Shown here piece after piece: positions 1 through 8,771 of a DNA stretch of 64,000 nt. The notes under the pieces were generated by a model. The model saw only the letters and a program-made list of their open reading frames with translations, was not told the origin of the DNA and did no database searches. Every line of letters starts with the position of its first letter. Within the stretch, counting starts at the first letter, position 1. Origin of the DNA: Nocardioidaceae bacterium (GTDB taxonomy: Bacteria > Actinomycetota > Actinomycetes > Propionibacteriales > Nocardioidaceae); the NCBI GenBank assembly GCA_018672315.1, contig CP076053.1:558001-622000 (forward strand), written 5' to 3'. The position numbers and the translations under genes are program-made.

Positions 1-68
1 GTGGTGCCGCGGCCGACCAGCCGGGAGTGCCGCCGCGCCAGGCGGTGGATCGTGTGGCCCTCGGGCAC
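1..68 (-). CDS. Fpg/Nei-family DNA glycosylase, N-terminal fragment (cut by window edge)
   Basis: Reading leftwards from a GTG at 68, the first residues are PEGHTIHRLARRHSRL, the typical beginning of actinobacterial Nei/Fpg base-excision glycosylases. The proline directly after the initiator is the catalytic N-terminal nucleophile and the following glutamate is the usual partner. Only about 22 residues lie in the window, so the zinc finger and the helix-two-turn-helix cannot be checked. It starts 8 bp after the stop of the upstream sugar kinase on the same strand, so the two are probably co-transcribed. Nei2-like is the likeliest subgroup from the PEGHTIH start, but this is inferred from very little sequence. 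Confidence 0.7.
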   Translation of the reverse strand, partial: MPEGHTIHRLARRHSRLVGRGT

Positions 69-75
69 GGCTGGA

Positions 76-1059
76 TCAGGCCAGTCCGGCGAGGTGCGGG
101 GCGAGCTCGGCGGAGGCGTCCGCGCCGTACGCCGTCGCCATGCGCGTCAGCACGGCCTCGCGCTGCAGCTCGTACTCCTGGGTGCCGACCTGCTCCAGCG
201 CGTACGCCGCGACGAGACAGCCGAACTGGGCCGCACGCTTGAGCGTGAGGTCCCAGGTGAGGGCGGCGATGAAGCCGGCGCGGAAGGCGTCGCCCACGCC
301 CGTCGGCTCGACGGCGTCGGCGTCGGCGACGGCTGCGACGACGATCGGCTCCTCGCCGGCCCGGGAGACGCGTACGCCGTCCTTGCCCAGCGTGGTGACC
401 ACGGTGCCGACCCGACCCAGCAGCTCGGTGGTGTCCCACCCGGTCTTCTGCTCGGTCAGGTGCGCTTCGTACTCGTTGGAGAACAGGATGTGGGCGCCGT
501 CGACGAGGTCGCGGATCAGCTCCCCGTCGGAGAAGGCGAGCTGCTGGGACGGGTCGGCCAGGAAGCGGTAGCCCCGCTGCCGGCACTCGTGCGTGTGCCG
601 TCGCATGGCCTCGGGGTCGTTCGCCCCGATCAGCACGTAGTCCGCACCGCCCCGCCGCTCGGCCGCCGGCTCCAGCTCGATGTCGCGCGCCTCGGACATG
701 GCGCCCGGGTAGAAGCTCGCGAACTGGGCCATCGTGCGGTCGGTGGTGCACACGAACCGCGCAGTGTGCTTGGTCTCGGAGAAGTGCACCGAGTCGCAGT
801 CGACGCCGTGTCGACGCAGCCACGAACGGTAGTCGCGGAAGTCCTCGCCGACGGACCCCAGCAGCACCGGCTGCAGGCCGAGCACGCCGAGACCGAAGGC
901 GATGTTGGCCGCCACACCACCCCGGCGCACCTCGAGGTCGTCGACCAGGAAGCTCACCGACAGCTTGTCGAGCTGGTCGACGACCAGCGACTCGGCGAAG
1001 GTGCCGCCGTAGGTCATCAGGTGGTCGGTGGCGATGGAACCGGTCACGAGCAGGGCCAC
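76..1059 (-). CDS. PfkB-family carbohydrate/adenosine kinase
   Basis: A 327-residue ribokinase-fold kinase. The first PfkB signature GGVAANIAFGLG lies at residues 47-58. The C-terminal catalytic/anion-hole motif PTGVGDAFRAGF is near residues 252-263, with the base Asp at about 257. It starts with GTG. The family phosphorylates sugars or nucleosides. By position, next to an ErpA-type gene and glycerate kinase, it corresponds to M. tuberculosis Rv2202c (AdoK, adenosine kinase), so adenosine is a plausible substrate. Sequence alone does not settle the substrate, and ribokinase or fructokinase activity remains possible. A DNA glycosylase gene follows within 8 bp on the same strand. Confidence 0.85.
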   Translation of the reverse strand: MALLVTGSIATDHLMTYGGTFAESLVVDQLDKLSVSFLVDDLEVRRGGVAANIAFGLGVLGLQPVLLGSVGEDFRDYRSWLRRHGVDCDSVHFSETKHTARFVCTTDRTMAQFASFYPGAMSEARDIELEPAAERRGGADYVLIGANDPEAMRRHTHECRQRGYRFLADPSQQLAFSDGELIRDLVDGAHILFSNEYEAHLTEQKTGWDTTELLGRVGTVVTTLGKDGVRVSRAGEEPIVVAAVADADAVEPTGVGDAFRAGFIAALTWDLTLKRAAQFGCLVAAYALEQVGTQEYELQREAVLTRMATAYGADASAELAPHLAGLA

Positions 1060-1171
1060 GAGGCCTCCAGGGTCGTGCGCGAGCGTCGCGCGTGTGAACG
1101 TCGTGGGTCGTGCGAAGGTTACCGCCGCGTAGCGGTTCGCCTACCCGGCGGTAGCCCCTAGCGTCGAGACC

Positions 1172-1417
1172 ATGCAGACCTCACGTCCCACCTCACGGCT
1201 GGCCTACGACGACGCCGACACCGCCGCCACGATGGCGGGCGACTGCGCCGCGGTCGCCCGCACCATGCACCTGCCGCTGCGGACGAGGGCCTTCCTCACC
1301 ACGCCGGCGCCGAGCCTGCGCTACGAGGACTTCCCCCGCGAGGTGTCCAAGCGCGACATCAGCGTCGACGCCGCCACCGCCCACCTCGCCGCGGCGCTCG
1401 AGCTGCACCTGGGCTGA
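1172..1417 (+). CDS. small hypothetical protein (81 aa)
   Basis: I do not recognise this protein. It is a soluble-looking 81-residue product with no signal peptide or membrane segment, and is Ala/Arg-rich with a DFPREVSKRDISVD stretch in its second half. The ATG start at 1172 fits the pattern of its neighbours. It is the only + strand gene between two minus-strand genes, and a strong stem-loop follows its stop. The terminator and plausible codon use argue that it is real, but there is no homology evidence. A spurious frame cannot be excluded. Confidence 0.5.
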   Translation: MQTSRPTSRLAYDDADTAATMAGDCAAVARTMHLPLRTRAFLTTPAPSLRYEDFPREVSKRDISVDAATAHLAAALELHLG

Positions 1418-1439
1418 TCGACGCACCACCCGCGCACAT

Positions 1440-1479
1440 GACGAGACCCGCACCCCCGTCAGGGGATGCGGGTCTCGTC
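1440..1479. terminator. bidirectional rho-independent-like stem-loop
   Basis: A 13-bp perfect stem (GACGAGACCCGCA at 1440-1452 against its complement at 1467-1479) is extended inward by a C-run/G-run pairing. It lies between the convergent 81-aa gene and the ErpA-type gene and can end transcription from both sides. There is no clear U-tract, as is usual in high-GC actinobacteria. Confidence 0.75.
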
Positions 1480-1498
1480 GTGGGTCCGGCGCCGCGAC

Positions 1499-1858
1499 TC
1501 AGTGGAAGGAGTCGCCGCAGGCGCAGGAACCCGTCGCGTTCGGGTTGTCGATCGTGAAGCCCTGGGCCTCGATCGTGTCCTTGAAGTCGATCTGGGCGCC
1601 CAGGAGGTACGGGACGCTCATGCGGTCGACGACGACCTTCACACCGTTGAAGTCGGTGACCTGGTCGCCGTCGAGGCTGCGCTCGTCGAAGAACAGCTGG
1701 TAGCGCAGGCCCGAGCAGCCGCCCGGCTGCACGGCGATGCGCAGCGAGAGGTCGTCGCGACCCTCCTGCTCCAGGAGGCTGCGGACCTTCTCGGCCGCGA
1801 AGTCGGAGAGGTTGATGCCGTCGGTGCGGCGCTCGGTGGTCTCGACCTGCTCGGTCAT
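1499..1858 (-). CDS. erpA: ErpA/IscA-type iron-sulfur cluster insertion protein
   Basis: A 119-residue A-type Fe-S carrier (HesB/IscA/ErpA). The three cluster-binding cysteines are visible: one in QPGGCSGLRYQ near residue 48 and two in the C-terminal GSCACGDSFH. Start choice: the ATG at 1858 begins TEQVETTERRTDG, as in related proteins; an in-frame start further upstream would add an unconserved Pro/His-rich leader. The protein delivers Fe-S clusters to client enzymes. In this window, quinolinate synthase (NadA) and lipoyl synthase (LipA) are both Fe-S proteins. It sits where M. tuberculosis has Rv2204c. Confidence 0.92.
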   Translation of the reverse strand: MTEQVETTERRTDGINLSDFAAEKVRSLLEQEGRDDLSLRIAVQPGGCSGLRYQLFFDERSLDGDQVTDFNGVKVVVDRMSVPYLLGAQIDFKDTIEAQGFTIDNPNATGSCACGDSFH

Positions 1859-1921
1859 GGGTGCTCCCTGGCTGCTCGGGTGCGGATGCTGTCGGTGGGG
1901 CAAGCGTACGCGCTCCTGCTG

Positions 1922-2473
1922 CTATTCCCGAGTCGAGGAGTCGGGCGCCGGTCCCCGACGGGCGGCCTCGACGGCGGCGACGTCGATGCGGCGCATCCCG
2001 AGCATCGCCTCCATCACCCGTCGCGCCGCCTCCGGATCGGGGTCCGCCAGCCCGTCGAGCAGCTCGACCGGGGTGATCTGCCAGGAGAAGCCCCAGCGGT
2101 CCGTGCACCACCCGCACATGCTCTCGGCCCCGCCGCTGTCGACGAGCGCGTCCCAGTAGTGGTCGGTCTCGGCCTGTCCCGCGGTGGTCACCACGAAGCT
2201 GACCGACTCGTTCGGTCGGCCACCGGGGCCGTCGCCTCCGTTGAGGCCCATGAACGGCTGCCCCAGCAGGGTGAACTCCACGACCAGCTCCTCGCCCGCG
2301 GAGACGCTGGGGTTGTCGGCGGCCGAGTCCTGCACCCCGTCGACGTGGGTGTCGGGGAAGACCGAGGCGTAGAACTCGGCTGCCTCCCGCGCGTCCTTGC
2401 GGGCGAACCACAGGCAGGTGCGGAGCCTCGGCTCGGCGTGGGCGGCGTGGGCGGGGTGGGTGGGCGCGGTCAT
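1922..2473 (-). CDS. VOC-superfamily protein, PhnB/3-demethylubiquinone-methyltransferase-like
   Basis: A 183-residue protein of the vicinal-oxygen-chelate fold. Opening LRTCLWFARKDAREAAEFY and the central GQPFMGLNGG and WGFSWQITP motifs match the PhnB-like subgroup (often annotated 3-demethylubiquinone-9 3-methyltransferase, usually without real evidence). The ATG at 2473 is preferred because a GAGGAG ribosome site lies just upstream; the longer frame adds a low-complexity leader. No catalytic role can be assigned. It lies between the erpA-type gene and glycerate kinase, same strand. Confidence 0.75.
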   Translation of the reverse strand: MTAPTHPAHAAHAEPRLRTCLWFARKDAREAAEFYASVFPDTHVDGVQDSAADNPSVSAGEELVVEFTLLGQPFMGLNGGDGPGGRPNESVSFVVTTAGQAETDHYWDALVDSGGAESMCGWCTDRWGFSWQITPVELLDGLADPDPEAARRVMEAMLGMRRIDVAAVEAARRGPAPDSSTRE

Positions 2474-2551
2474 CGGGGGCTCCTCGTCGGTCGCGTGGTG
2501 TCGGAGGGTGGACCTGCCGTGGGCTGCGGACTCATCGGCACCCATCGAGAC

Positions 2552-3727
2552 TCATCGACGCCGCGACCACGTCCGTGCTGTCCGCTCGGCGAGGTCGGCC
2601 AGGGCGGCCCGTGGGTCGTCGAAGGCGCGCTCCTCACCGACGAGGTCGACCAGGGCGTACGCCGCATCGATGCCGAGGGCGCGCGTCTCGCGCGATCCCA
2701 CGAGCACCTGGCCGGCCAGCGCGATGCACGGCGCCAGCACGGCCTCGGCCGCCCGGGCGACGCCGTAGGGGACCTTGCCCGACCGCGAGGAGAAGTCGAA
2801 GGCGCCCTCTCCGGTGACCACGAGGTCGGCGCCCCGCAGCGCCCCGGTGAGGTCCACGGCGTCGGCGACGACGTCGAGCCCCGGCGTACGCGTGGCTCCG
2901 AGCAGCAGGAGCGCGAACCCTGTGCCGCCCGCAGCGCCCGCCCCCTCTCGTCGCGAGGAGAGCGTGCCGGGCTTGTCGGCCGCCTCGGGCCCGGCCCCGC
3001 GGTCGACGGCGTCGACCAGGTCGACCAGCCGGCCCTCGACCCACGGCAGCCGGTCCTCCGCGAGACCCTTCTGCGGCCCGTACGTCTTCGTGGCCCCGAA
3101 CAGACCCAGCAGCGGGTTGTCGACGTCGGAGGCGACGACCAGCTCCAGTCCCGCCACGGCCTCGACGGCCGCGGAGGCATCGAGGCGGTGCACCGACGGG
3201 AGCGACCGGGGGCCGCCGGCGACGTCGACCACGGCGCCCGAGGCGTCGTACGCCACCGCGCCGAGGCCCTGCAGCAGTCCTGCGCCGCCGTCGTTCACCG
3301 CGCTGCCCCCGAGGCCGACGACGACGCGGTCGGCGCCCCGGGCGCGGGCCGTGAGCAGCAGCGTCGCGAGCCCGGCGGACCCGGCCCGCTCGGCGTCGCG
3401 CTCCGTGTCCGGGGTCAGGTGCAGGCCGAGTGCCTGGGCGCTCTCGACGTACGCCGTCACCCGGGTCCCGGAGGGCGTCTGCTCCTCGTGCAGCAGGACG
3501 GCGCCGGGCACGTCACGTCCGTACGGGTCCGTGGTGGTGCAGGCGACGACCTCGCCGCCCAGCGTGGCGTGCAGGACGTCGAGGAAGCCCGGCCCGCCGT
3601 CGGACATCGGGACGACGACGAGCTCGTCGTCGGGGGCACGGCGCGCCCACCCCTCGGCGATGGCCCCGGCGGCCTCGACGGCCGTCAGGGTGCCGGCGAA
3701 CTTGTCGGGGGCCACGACCACACGCAT
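2552..3727 (-). CDS. glycerate kinase (GK-I family)
   Basis: A 391-residue member of glycerate kinase family 1 (GlxK/GarK type), which phosphorylates D-glycerate. The N terminus MRVVVAPDKFAGTLTAVEAA and the following MSDGGPGFLD motif are family hallmarks. The glycine-rich VVGLGGSAVNDGGAGLLQGL region forms the active site, and a SDVDNPLLG motif follows. The ATG at 3727 matches the family N terminus exactly. The length fits the family norm of about 375-390. It occupies the place of M. tuberculosis Rv2205c relative to the Fe-S carrier. Its start faces nadA divergently with a 78-bp gap. Confidence 0.93.
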   Translation of the reverse strand: MRVVVAPDKFAGTLTAVEAAGAIAEGWARRAPDDELVVVPMSDGGPGFLDVLHATLGGEVVACTTTDPYGRDVPGAVLLHEEQTPSGTRVTAYVESAQALGLHLTPDTERDAERAGSAGLATLLLTARARGADRVVVGLGGSAVNDGGAGLLQGLGAVAYDASGAVVDVAGGPRSLPSVHRLDASAAVEAVAGLELVVASDVDNPLLGLFGATKTYGPQKGLAEDRLPWVEGRLVDLVDAVDRGAGPEAADKPGTLSSRREGAGAAGGTGFALLLLGATRTPGLDVVADAVDLTGALRGADLVVTGEGAFDFSSRSGKVPYGVARAAEAVLAPCIALAGQVLVGSRETRALGIDAAYALVDLVGEERAFDDPRAALADLAERTARTWSRRR

Positions 3728-3805
3728 GGGGTCCAGTCTGCCCGCCTCCGGCCCCGGGCACCGCCACCGCCGGGACGGCTCGGGTGCCGGTGAGAGGATC
3801 GGACC

Positions 3806-5026
3806 ATGAGCACCACCGACATCTCCCCCGCCGCGGCACCGCCCGGCGCCAGCTCGCTGCCCCTGCTGGTGCTCGGCACGGGCACCGACGAAGGCTCCGA
3901 GCGCGGGGTCACCTGTCCCGGCGAGCTGCCTCCCGCCTCCGACCCCGGTCTGGTGGAGCGTGCCCGTGCGGCCAAGGCGGCGCTGGGCGAGCGGCTCTTC
4001 GTGCTCGGCCACCACTACCAGCGCGACGAGGTCATCGAGTTCGCCGACGTCACCGGGGACTCCTTCAAGCTGGCGAAGGAGGCCGCGGCGAGGCCCGGGG
4101 CCGAGTTCATCGTCTTCTGCGGCGTCCACTTCATGGCCGAGTCCGCCGACATCCTCACCGCCGACCACCAGCGCGTCGTGCTGCCCGACCTGGCCGCCGG
4201 GTGCTCGATGGCGGACATGGCCGCGCTGCCGCAGGTCGAGGACGCGTGGGACGCCTTCGAGCGTGCCGGCATCGCGGACGCCGTCGTGCCCGTGACCTAC
4301 ATGAACAGCTCGGCGGACATCAAGGCGTTCTGCGGCCGGCACGGCGGCTCGGTCTGCACCTCTTCGAATGCCGAGGTGGCCCTGGAGTGGGCGTACGCAC
4401 AGAAGCCGGACGTCGACGGCGGCGCGAAGGTGCTCTTCCTCCCCGACCAGCACCTCGGTCGCAACACGGCCGTGCTCGAGCTGGGGCTCTCCCTCGAGGA
4501 CTGCGTCGTGTGGGACCCGCACCGACCCGACGGCGGGCTCACCGCCCAGCAGTTGGCGGACGCGAGGATGATCCTGTGGAAGGGCCACTGCTCGGTGCAC
4601 GGTCGCTTCTCGCCGGAGTGCGTGGACGACCTGCGCCGCGAGGTGCCGGGCATCAACATCCTGGTGCACCCCGAGTGCCGCCACGAGGTGGTGACCAAGG
4701 CCGACCAGGTGGGGTCGACCGAGTTCATCATCGCCACGATCGAGGCCGCCGCACCCGGCTCCGCCTGGGCCATCGGCACGGAGCTCAACCTCGTGAAGCG
4801 TCTGGCCGACGCCCACCCCGACAAGCAGATCACCTTCCTCGACAAGACGGTCTGCTACTGCTCGACGATGAACCGCATCGACCTCCCCCACTTCGTGTGG
4901 GCGCTGGAGGAGCTCGTGGCCGGCCGCGTGCCGAACGTCATCGAGGTCGACGCCGAGACCCAGCAGTGGTCTCAGGTCGCGCTGCAACGCATGCTCGACC
5001 TGCCCGGCAGGACCGCGAAGGACTGA
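3806..5026 (+). CDS. nadA: quinolinate synthase A
   Basis: A 406-residue NadA that condenses iminoaspartate with dihydroxyacetone phosphate to quinolinate in de novo NAD synthesis, using one 4Fe-4S cluster. Visible motifs are LGHHYQRDEV for substrate binding, VFCGVHFMAES, GHCSVHGRF and KTVCYCSTMNRI; the cysteines in the last three supply the cluster ligands. The length suits the longer actinobacterial form. The ATG at 3806 has a GAGAGGAT ribosome site. nadB and nadC are not adjacent, so the pathway is split in this genome. A histidine kinase follows convergently, 10 bp beyond the stop. Confidence 0.96.
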   Translation: MSTTDISPAAAPPGASSLPLLVLGTGTDEGSERGVTCPGELPPASDPGLVERARAAKAALGERLFVLGHHYQRDEVIEFADVTGDSFKLAKEAAARPGAEFIVFCGVHFMAESADILTADHQRVVLPDLAAGCSMADMAALPQVEDAWDAFERAGIADAVVPVTYMNSSADIKAFCGRHGGSVCTSSNAEVALEWAYAQKPDVDGGAKVLFLPDQHLGRNTAVLELGLSLEDCVVWDPHRPDGGLTAQQLADARMILWKGHCSVHGRFSPECVDDLRREVPGINILVHPECRHEVVTKADQVGSTEFIIATIEAAAPGSAWAIGTELNLVKRLADAHPDKQITFLDKTVCYCSTMNRIDLPHFVWALEELVAGRVPNVIEVDAETQQWSQVALQRMLDLPGRTAKD

Positions 5027-5036
5027 GCGCTCCCGG

Positions 5037-6287
5037 TCAGCCCGTGGGCTGGCTCGGCACCTGGGCCGTGGTCCGGGCGCGCGGGGGCACCACCAGGGCG
5101 AAGAGGGCGCCTCCCTCCGGCGCGGCACCGACGGTCATGCGACCTCCGTGCGCCTCGGCGATGCGCTGGCACGTGGCCAGACCCAGGCCGAGTCCCGGCA
5201 CCTCGTGGCTGCCCTGCCAGTGCGTGTCGAAGACCCTGGCGCGATCGGCCTCCGGCACGCCGGGGCCGTTGTCGGCGATCTCGAGCCGGAAGCCGTCGCG
5301 ACCGGTCGTGACCGCGGAGACCCGCACGACGGGCTCGCGGACACCGGCGAGGAACTTCGCCGCATTCGCGACCAGGTTCTGCACCAGCGGCACCAGCTGG
5401 GACGCGTCGGCGTGCACGACCGGCAGCTGCCCGCGGACGAGGTCGATGCCGTCGAGCTGGGCGGAGAGGTCGCTCTCGACCCCGGCGACGAGGGCTGCGA
5501 GGTCGACGGGCCGACGCTGGAGCCGTCCTCCGTGCCGCGCGAACTCCAGGCAGTCCTCCACCATGGTGCCGAGTCGCCGGGCAGCGATGACGGCGGTGTC
5601 GGAGAGCCAGGCGGCATCGGAGTCGGAGAGGACGGCGTCGTTCTCGGCGAGCATGCCCAGCGACATCCGCAGGCTGGCCACCGGCCCCTTGAGGTCGTGG
5701 CCGATCTGGCCGGTAAAGGCGTCGAGCGTCCGGTTCGTGCGGCTCAGGGCCTCGGCCTGGGCGGTGAGGGCCTCGGCGGCCGAGCTGAGCTCACGCTCGC
5801 GCACCGACAGCTCGTACAGGTCGACCACACGTCGCGCCAGCATCGTCAGGGCCTCGACCTGACCGGAGTCGAGAGCCTGTTCCTGCTCGTCGAAGACGCA
5901 CAGGGTGCCGACGTCGACCCCGCCAGGCGTACGCAGCGGGAACCCGGCGTAGAACCGCAGCTCGGCGAGGCGGCCGGAGACGAAGCCGCTGTCGGCGAAC
6001 CGTGCATCGGCGGCGAGGTCGGGCACCTGCGTCTCGCCGAGACCCCCCTCGACCACGCGGTGGCACAGGGAGTCCTCGAGGGGGAACGTCTCACCCGCCT
6101 CCAGGGACGAGCTCGCGACCACCACCTGCTCGTGCTCGGTCAGCAGGTTGATCGCGGCACCCGGGACGGCGGCGATGTGGACGGCCAGGGCCACGAGGTC
6201 CTCGTGGCCCGGCAGCGGCTCGCAGGGTGGATGAGCGGCGAGGTAGGCGTCGACGACCTGTTGTCGTAAGACGTGGTTGCCGTCCAC
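5037..6287 (-). CDS. GAF-domain sensor histidine kinase
   Basis: A 416-residue soluble kinase. A GAF domain spans roughly residues 25-165. A short coiled linker leads to a dimerisation helix with the phospho-acceptor His197 in GQIGHDLKGP. The HATPase domain follows, with N-box QNLVANAAKF, IADNGPGVPE and GLGLGLATCQRIAEAHGG. No membrane segments are visible, so it probably senses a cytoplasmic ligand or redox state. The GTG at 6287 is chosen because GGAGG lies 5 bp upstream; translation in the same frame further upstream runs through the pspAB gene in a different frame. No response regulator is nearby, making it an orphan. It lies 36 bp behind pspAB and may be part of the psp operon. Confidence 0.85.
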   Translation of the reverse strand: MDGNHVLRQQVVDAYLAAHPPCEPLPGHEDLVALAVHIAAVPGAAINLLTEHEQVVVASSSLEAGETFPLEDSLCHRVVEGGLGETQVPDLAADARFADSGFVSGRLAELRFYAGFPLRTPGGVDVGTLCVFDEQEQALDSGQVEALTMLARRVVDLYELSVRERELSSAAEALTAQAEALSRTNRTLDAFTGQIGHDLKGPVASLRMSLGMLAENDAVLSDSDAAWLSDTAVIAARRLGTMVEDCLEFARHGGRLQRRPVDLAALVAGVESDLSAQLDGIDLVRGQLPVVHADASQLVPLVQNLVANAAKFLAGVREPVVRVSAVTTGRDGFRLEIADNGPGVPEADRARVFDTHWQGSHEVPGLGLGLATCQRIAEAHGGRMTVGAAPEGGALFALVVPPRARTTAQVPSQPTG

Positions 6288-6322
6288 GAGAGCCTCCGAG
6301 TGGCCTCTGGCCGGGGGTCGAC

Positions 6323-6895
6323 TCAGAAACCTGGCGCATCGTACAACGCCATCCACCGGTTCAGATCGGTCTCGAACGGCACGTCGCCCGCCACGAGGTC
6401 CCGCACCCTCAGCTCGGCGAGGTTGTCCCGCTGCCGGCCGCCCGAGCCCTGGCTGGGGACGAACGGGTAGAAGGTGCCCTGCTTGTAGAGGTACACCAGC
6501 GCGAGCCGACCGCCGCGGCCGTCGGAGAACCCGATCGTCGTGCACAGCAGGCCGCTGTCGAAGCCGTGCTCGGCGAGGTTGACGTTCACCGCGTGGAGGT
6601 CGGTCACCACCGCGCCGACGTCCGGTGCGCCGGTCACCACGAGCCAGGTGAACCCGAACTCGTCCCGCGTCACCTCGACCGGTGGGCCGTCGTCGGCGTC
6701 CAGGAGGGCCCGGACGTCGGCCTGCAGCTCGGCGAAGGCCCGCCCGTCGGTCGCGCGGTAGCAGACACCGCCGGTGCCGGTGGGTTTCCAGCCCTCGACC
6801 TCGAGGGTGACCGCGGCGCCCGGGACCGAGAAGAGAGCGTCGAGCCGAGGCGCCGGCGGGGTCCGGCGACCGCGCAGCGCGTCCAGCCACCCCAT
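6323..6895 (-). CDS. pspAB: PspA-associated protein PspAB
   Basis: A 190-residue protein resembling the actinobacterial PspAB family, found next to pspA and htpX. It begins MGWLDALRGRR and has conserved stretches DEFGFTWLVV, LCTTIGFSD and LVYLYKQGTFYPFVP. It lacks membrane spans and its biochemical role is unknown; family knowledge places it in envelope-stress response with PspA. It is the third gene of a pspA-htpX-pspAB run, 25 bp after htpX, with the histidine kinase following 36 bp later. The identification rests on the motif and on the context, which agree. Confidence 0.85.
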   Translation of the reverse strand: MGWLDALRGRRTPPAPRLDALFSVPGAAVTLEVEGWKPTGTGGVCYRATDGRAFAELQADVRALLDADDGPPVEVTRDEFGFTWLVVTGAPDVGAVVTDLHAVNVNLAEHGFDSGLLCTTIGFSDGRGGRLALVYLYKQGTFYPFVPSQGSGGRQRDNLAELRVRDLVAGDVPFETDLNRWMALYDAPGF

Positions 6896-6920
6896 CAGAC
6901 GACTGGCTCGGGACGGGCGC

Positions 6921-7826
6921 TCACAGCGGACGCCCGAGATCGGCGGAGATGCGTGCGAGCTGCTCGAGACGCTGCTCGAGCGAGGGGTGGGTCGAGGTCA
7001 GCTGCGCGACGTCGACGTTGCGGATGGCCGGGGCGAAGAAGAAGGCGTTCATGGTCTCCACGCTGCGCAGGTCGCGCTGCGGGATGGTCGCCATCTCGCC
7101 GCTGATCTTGCGCAGCGCCGAGGCCAGCGCCGCCGGCTGGCCGGTCAGGTACGCCGCGGAGCGGTCGGCGCACAGCTCGCGGTAGCGCGAGAGCAGCCTG
7201 ATGAGCACGAAGCTGATGACGTAGGTGACGATGCTCGCCACCAGGGCGATCGCCAGGGCGGCCCCGGCTCCGTCGCGGCGACTGCGACCGACCGCGTGCA
7301 GGCCGCCGAACTGGAATCCCTGGGTCACCAGGCCGGCGATGATGCCCGCCGAGGACGCCAGCGTCATCACGAGCACGTCGCGGTGCGCCACGTGGGAGAG
7401 CTCGTGCGCCATCACGCCCTCGAGCTCCTCGACCGTGAGGCGGTTCAGGATGCCGGTGGTCACCACGACGACCGCGCGGTCGGGGCTGCGGCCGGTGGCG
7501 AAGGCGTTCGGCAGGTCGGTGTCGGCGACGCCCACGCGTGGCTTCGGCATGTCGGCCAGGACGCAGAGCCGGTCGACCATGGCGTGCAGCTCGGGCGCCT
7601 GCTCCGGCGACACCTCGCGCGCGTGCATGGCCTTCATCGCCACGGTGTCGGAGTTGTACCACTGGAAGAACGCCATGCCGACGGCCACCACGGCGATGAT
7701 CACCGCGAAGCCCGGGAAGGCGTACATCAGCACGACGACGAGCCCGACGAACAGCGCGCCGAGCAGGAACATCGTCAGCGTCATCCGGGCGGTCAGCCCG
7801 GCGTCGGAGCGAAAGCGGGTCGCCAC
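6921..7826 (-). CDS. htpX: HtpX-type membrane zinc metalloprotease
   Basis: A 301-residue M48-family integral membrane protease that degrades misfolded membrane proteins. Two N-terminal membrane helices occur at about residues 15-58. The zinc motif HELSH is at 141-145 and the third ligand is Glu217 in RYRELCAD. Two more hydrophobic segments lie at about 155-170 and 188-210. The GTG at 7826 is chosen because it lies 7 bp behind the pspA stop and the AAGGGGGT ribosome site falls inside the pspA tail; a longer in-frame start would add an Arg/Ala-rich leader overlapping pspA. It is translated in series with pspA and pspAB. Confidence 0.93.
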   Translation of the reverse strand: MATRFRSDAGLTARMTLTMFLLGALFVGLVVVLMYAFPGFAVIIAVVAVGMAFFQWYNSDTVAMKAMHAREVSPEQAPELHAMVDRLCVLADMPKPRVGVADTDLPNAFATGRSPDRAVVVVTTGILNRLTVEELEGVMAHELSHVAHRDVLVMTLASSAGIIAGLVTQGFQFGGLHAVGRSRRDGAGAALAIALVASIVTYVISFVLIRLLSRYRELCADRSAAYLTGQPAALASALRKISGEMATIPQRDLRSVETMNAFFFAPAIRNVDVAQLTSTHPSLEQRLEQLARISADLGRPL

Positions 7827-7833
7827 CGGCGCG

Positions 7834-8601
7834 TCAGACCCCCTTCGAGGAGCCCGGGTCGCCCGCGTCGCCGGCGTCTCCCGAGCCACTGCCGAGCTCG
7901 GGCGTGGACTTCGCCTTCAGTGCTGCGAGCTCGGACTCGACGTCGGACTGGGAGCTCATCGCCTCCAGCTCGCGGGCGATGTCGTCACCCCCGCCGAGGG
8001 AGCCCGGCTCGTCGAGCGCGCCGGAGGCGAGGAGCTCGTCGACGGCGCCGGCACGCGCCTGCATCTGCGCGGTCTTCTCCTCGGCCCGGGTCACCGCGGA
8101 GCCGATGTCGCCCATCTCGTCGGAGAGGCCGGTGAACGCCTCGCTGATCTGGGTCTGGGCCTGCGCCGCGGTGTAGGTCGCCTTCAGCGTCTCCTTGCGC
8201 GTACGGAACGCCTCGACCTTGGCCGAGAGCCGCTGCGAGGCGACGGTGAGCTTCTCCTCCTCCGCGACCAGGGCGTCGTGCTGGGTCTTGAGGTCCGCGA
8301 TCTGACCGGCGAGGCCGGAGCGCCGCGTGAGCGCCTCCCGGGCCAGGTCCTCGCGGCCCGCCTCGATCGCCTGCTGCGCCTGCCCGTGCAGCTTGTCGGA
8401 CTGCTGCTGCAGCTGGTTCATCTGCAGCTCGACGCGCTTGCGGCTCGTGGCGACGTCGGCGACGCCCCGACGCACCTTCTGCAGCATCTCGACCTGGCGC
8501 TTGTAGGAGTAGTCCAAGGTCTCGCGCGGGTCCTCGGCCTTGTCCAGGGCCTTGTCTGCCTTGCTGCGCAGGATCATGCTCAGCCGCTTCATCATGCCCA
8601 T
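7834..8601 (-). CDS. pspA: PspA/IM30 phage-shock protein
   Basis: A 255-residue PspA/IM30 (ESCRT-III-like) protein that binds and stabilises the inner membrane face under envelope stress. The N-terminal amphipathic helix MMKRLSMILRSKADKALD is followed by a long, heptad-rich coiled coil to about residue 180, and an acidic Gly/Ser tail rich in GSGDAGDAGD. The ATG at 8601 has a GAGGAG ribosome site. It is the first gene of the pspA-htpX-pspAB run, so the operon promoter should lie in 8602-8771, shared divergently with the DUF3043 gene. Confidence 0.93.
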   Translation of the reverse strand: MGMMKRLSMILRSKADKALDKAEDPRETLDYSYKRQVEMLQKVRRGVADVATSRKRVELQMNQLQQQSDKLHGQAQQAIEAGREDLAREALTRRSGLAGQIADLKTQHDALVAEEEKLTVASQRLSAKVEAFRTRKETLKATYTAAQAQTQISEAFTGLSDEMGDIGSAVTRAEEKTAQMQARAGAVDELLASGALDEPGSLGGGDDIARELEAMSSQSDVESELAALKAKSTPELGSGSGDAGDAGDPGSSKGV

Positions 8602-8771
8602 CGTCGGTGCTCCTCGGCGGATGCTCGGCGGATCCTTGCGGATCCTCGGCGGGTGTGTGCTCCCCACCATCCTACGAGTCGGGCGTGGCGGGCGACCGCG
8701 GCTAGTCTTGGGGCACGGCGACGGAGCCGGCGCCACCGCGCGCACGCAGCCAGACCTCAGGAGGTTCGACG

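Noticed and set aside
1466-3793. A 775-codon open frame on the + strand across the erpA, VOC and glycerate kinase genes
   Set aside because: It is antisense to three recognised genes, has Arg/Gly/Val-rich composition without motifs, and is typical of stop-poor frames in high-GC DNA.
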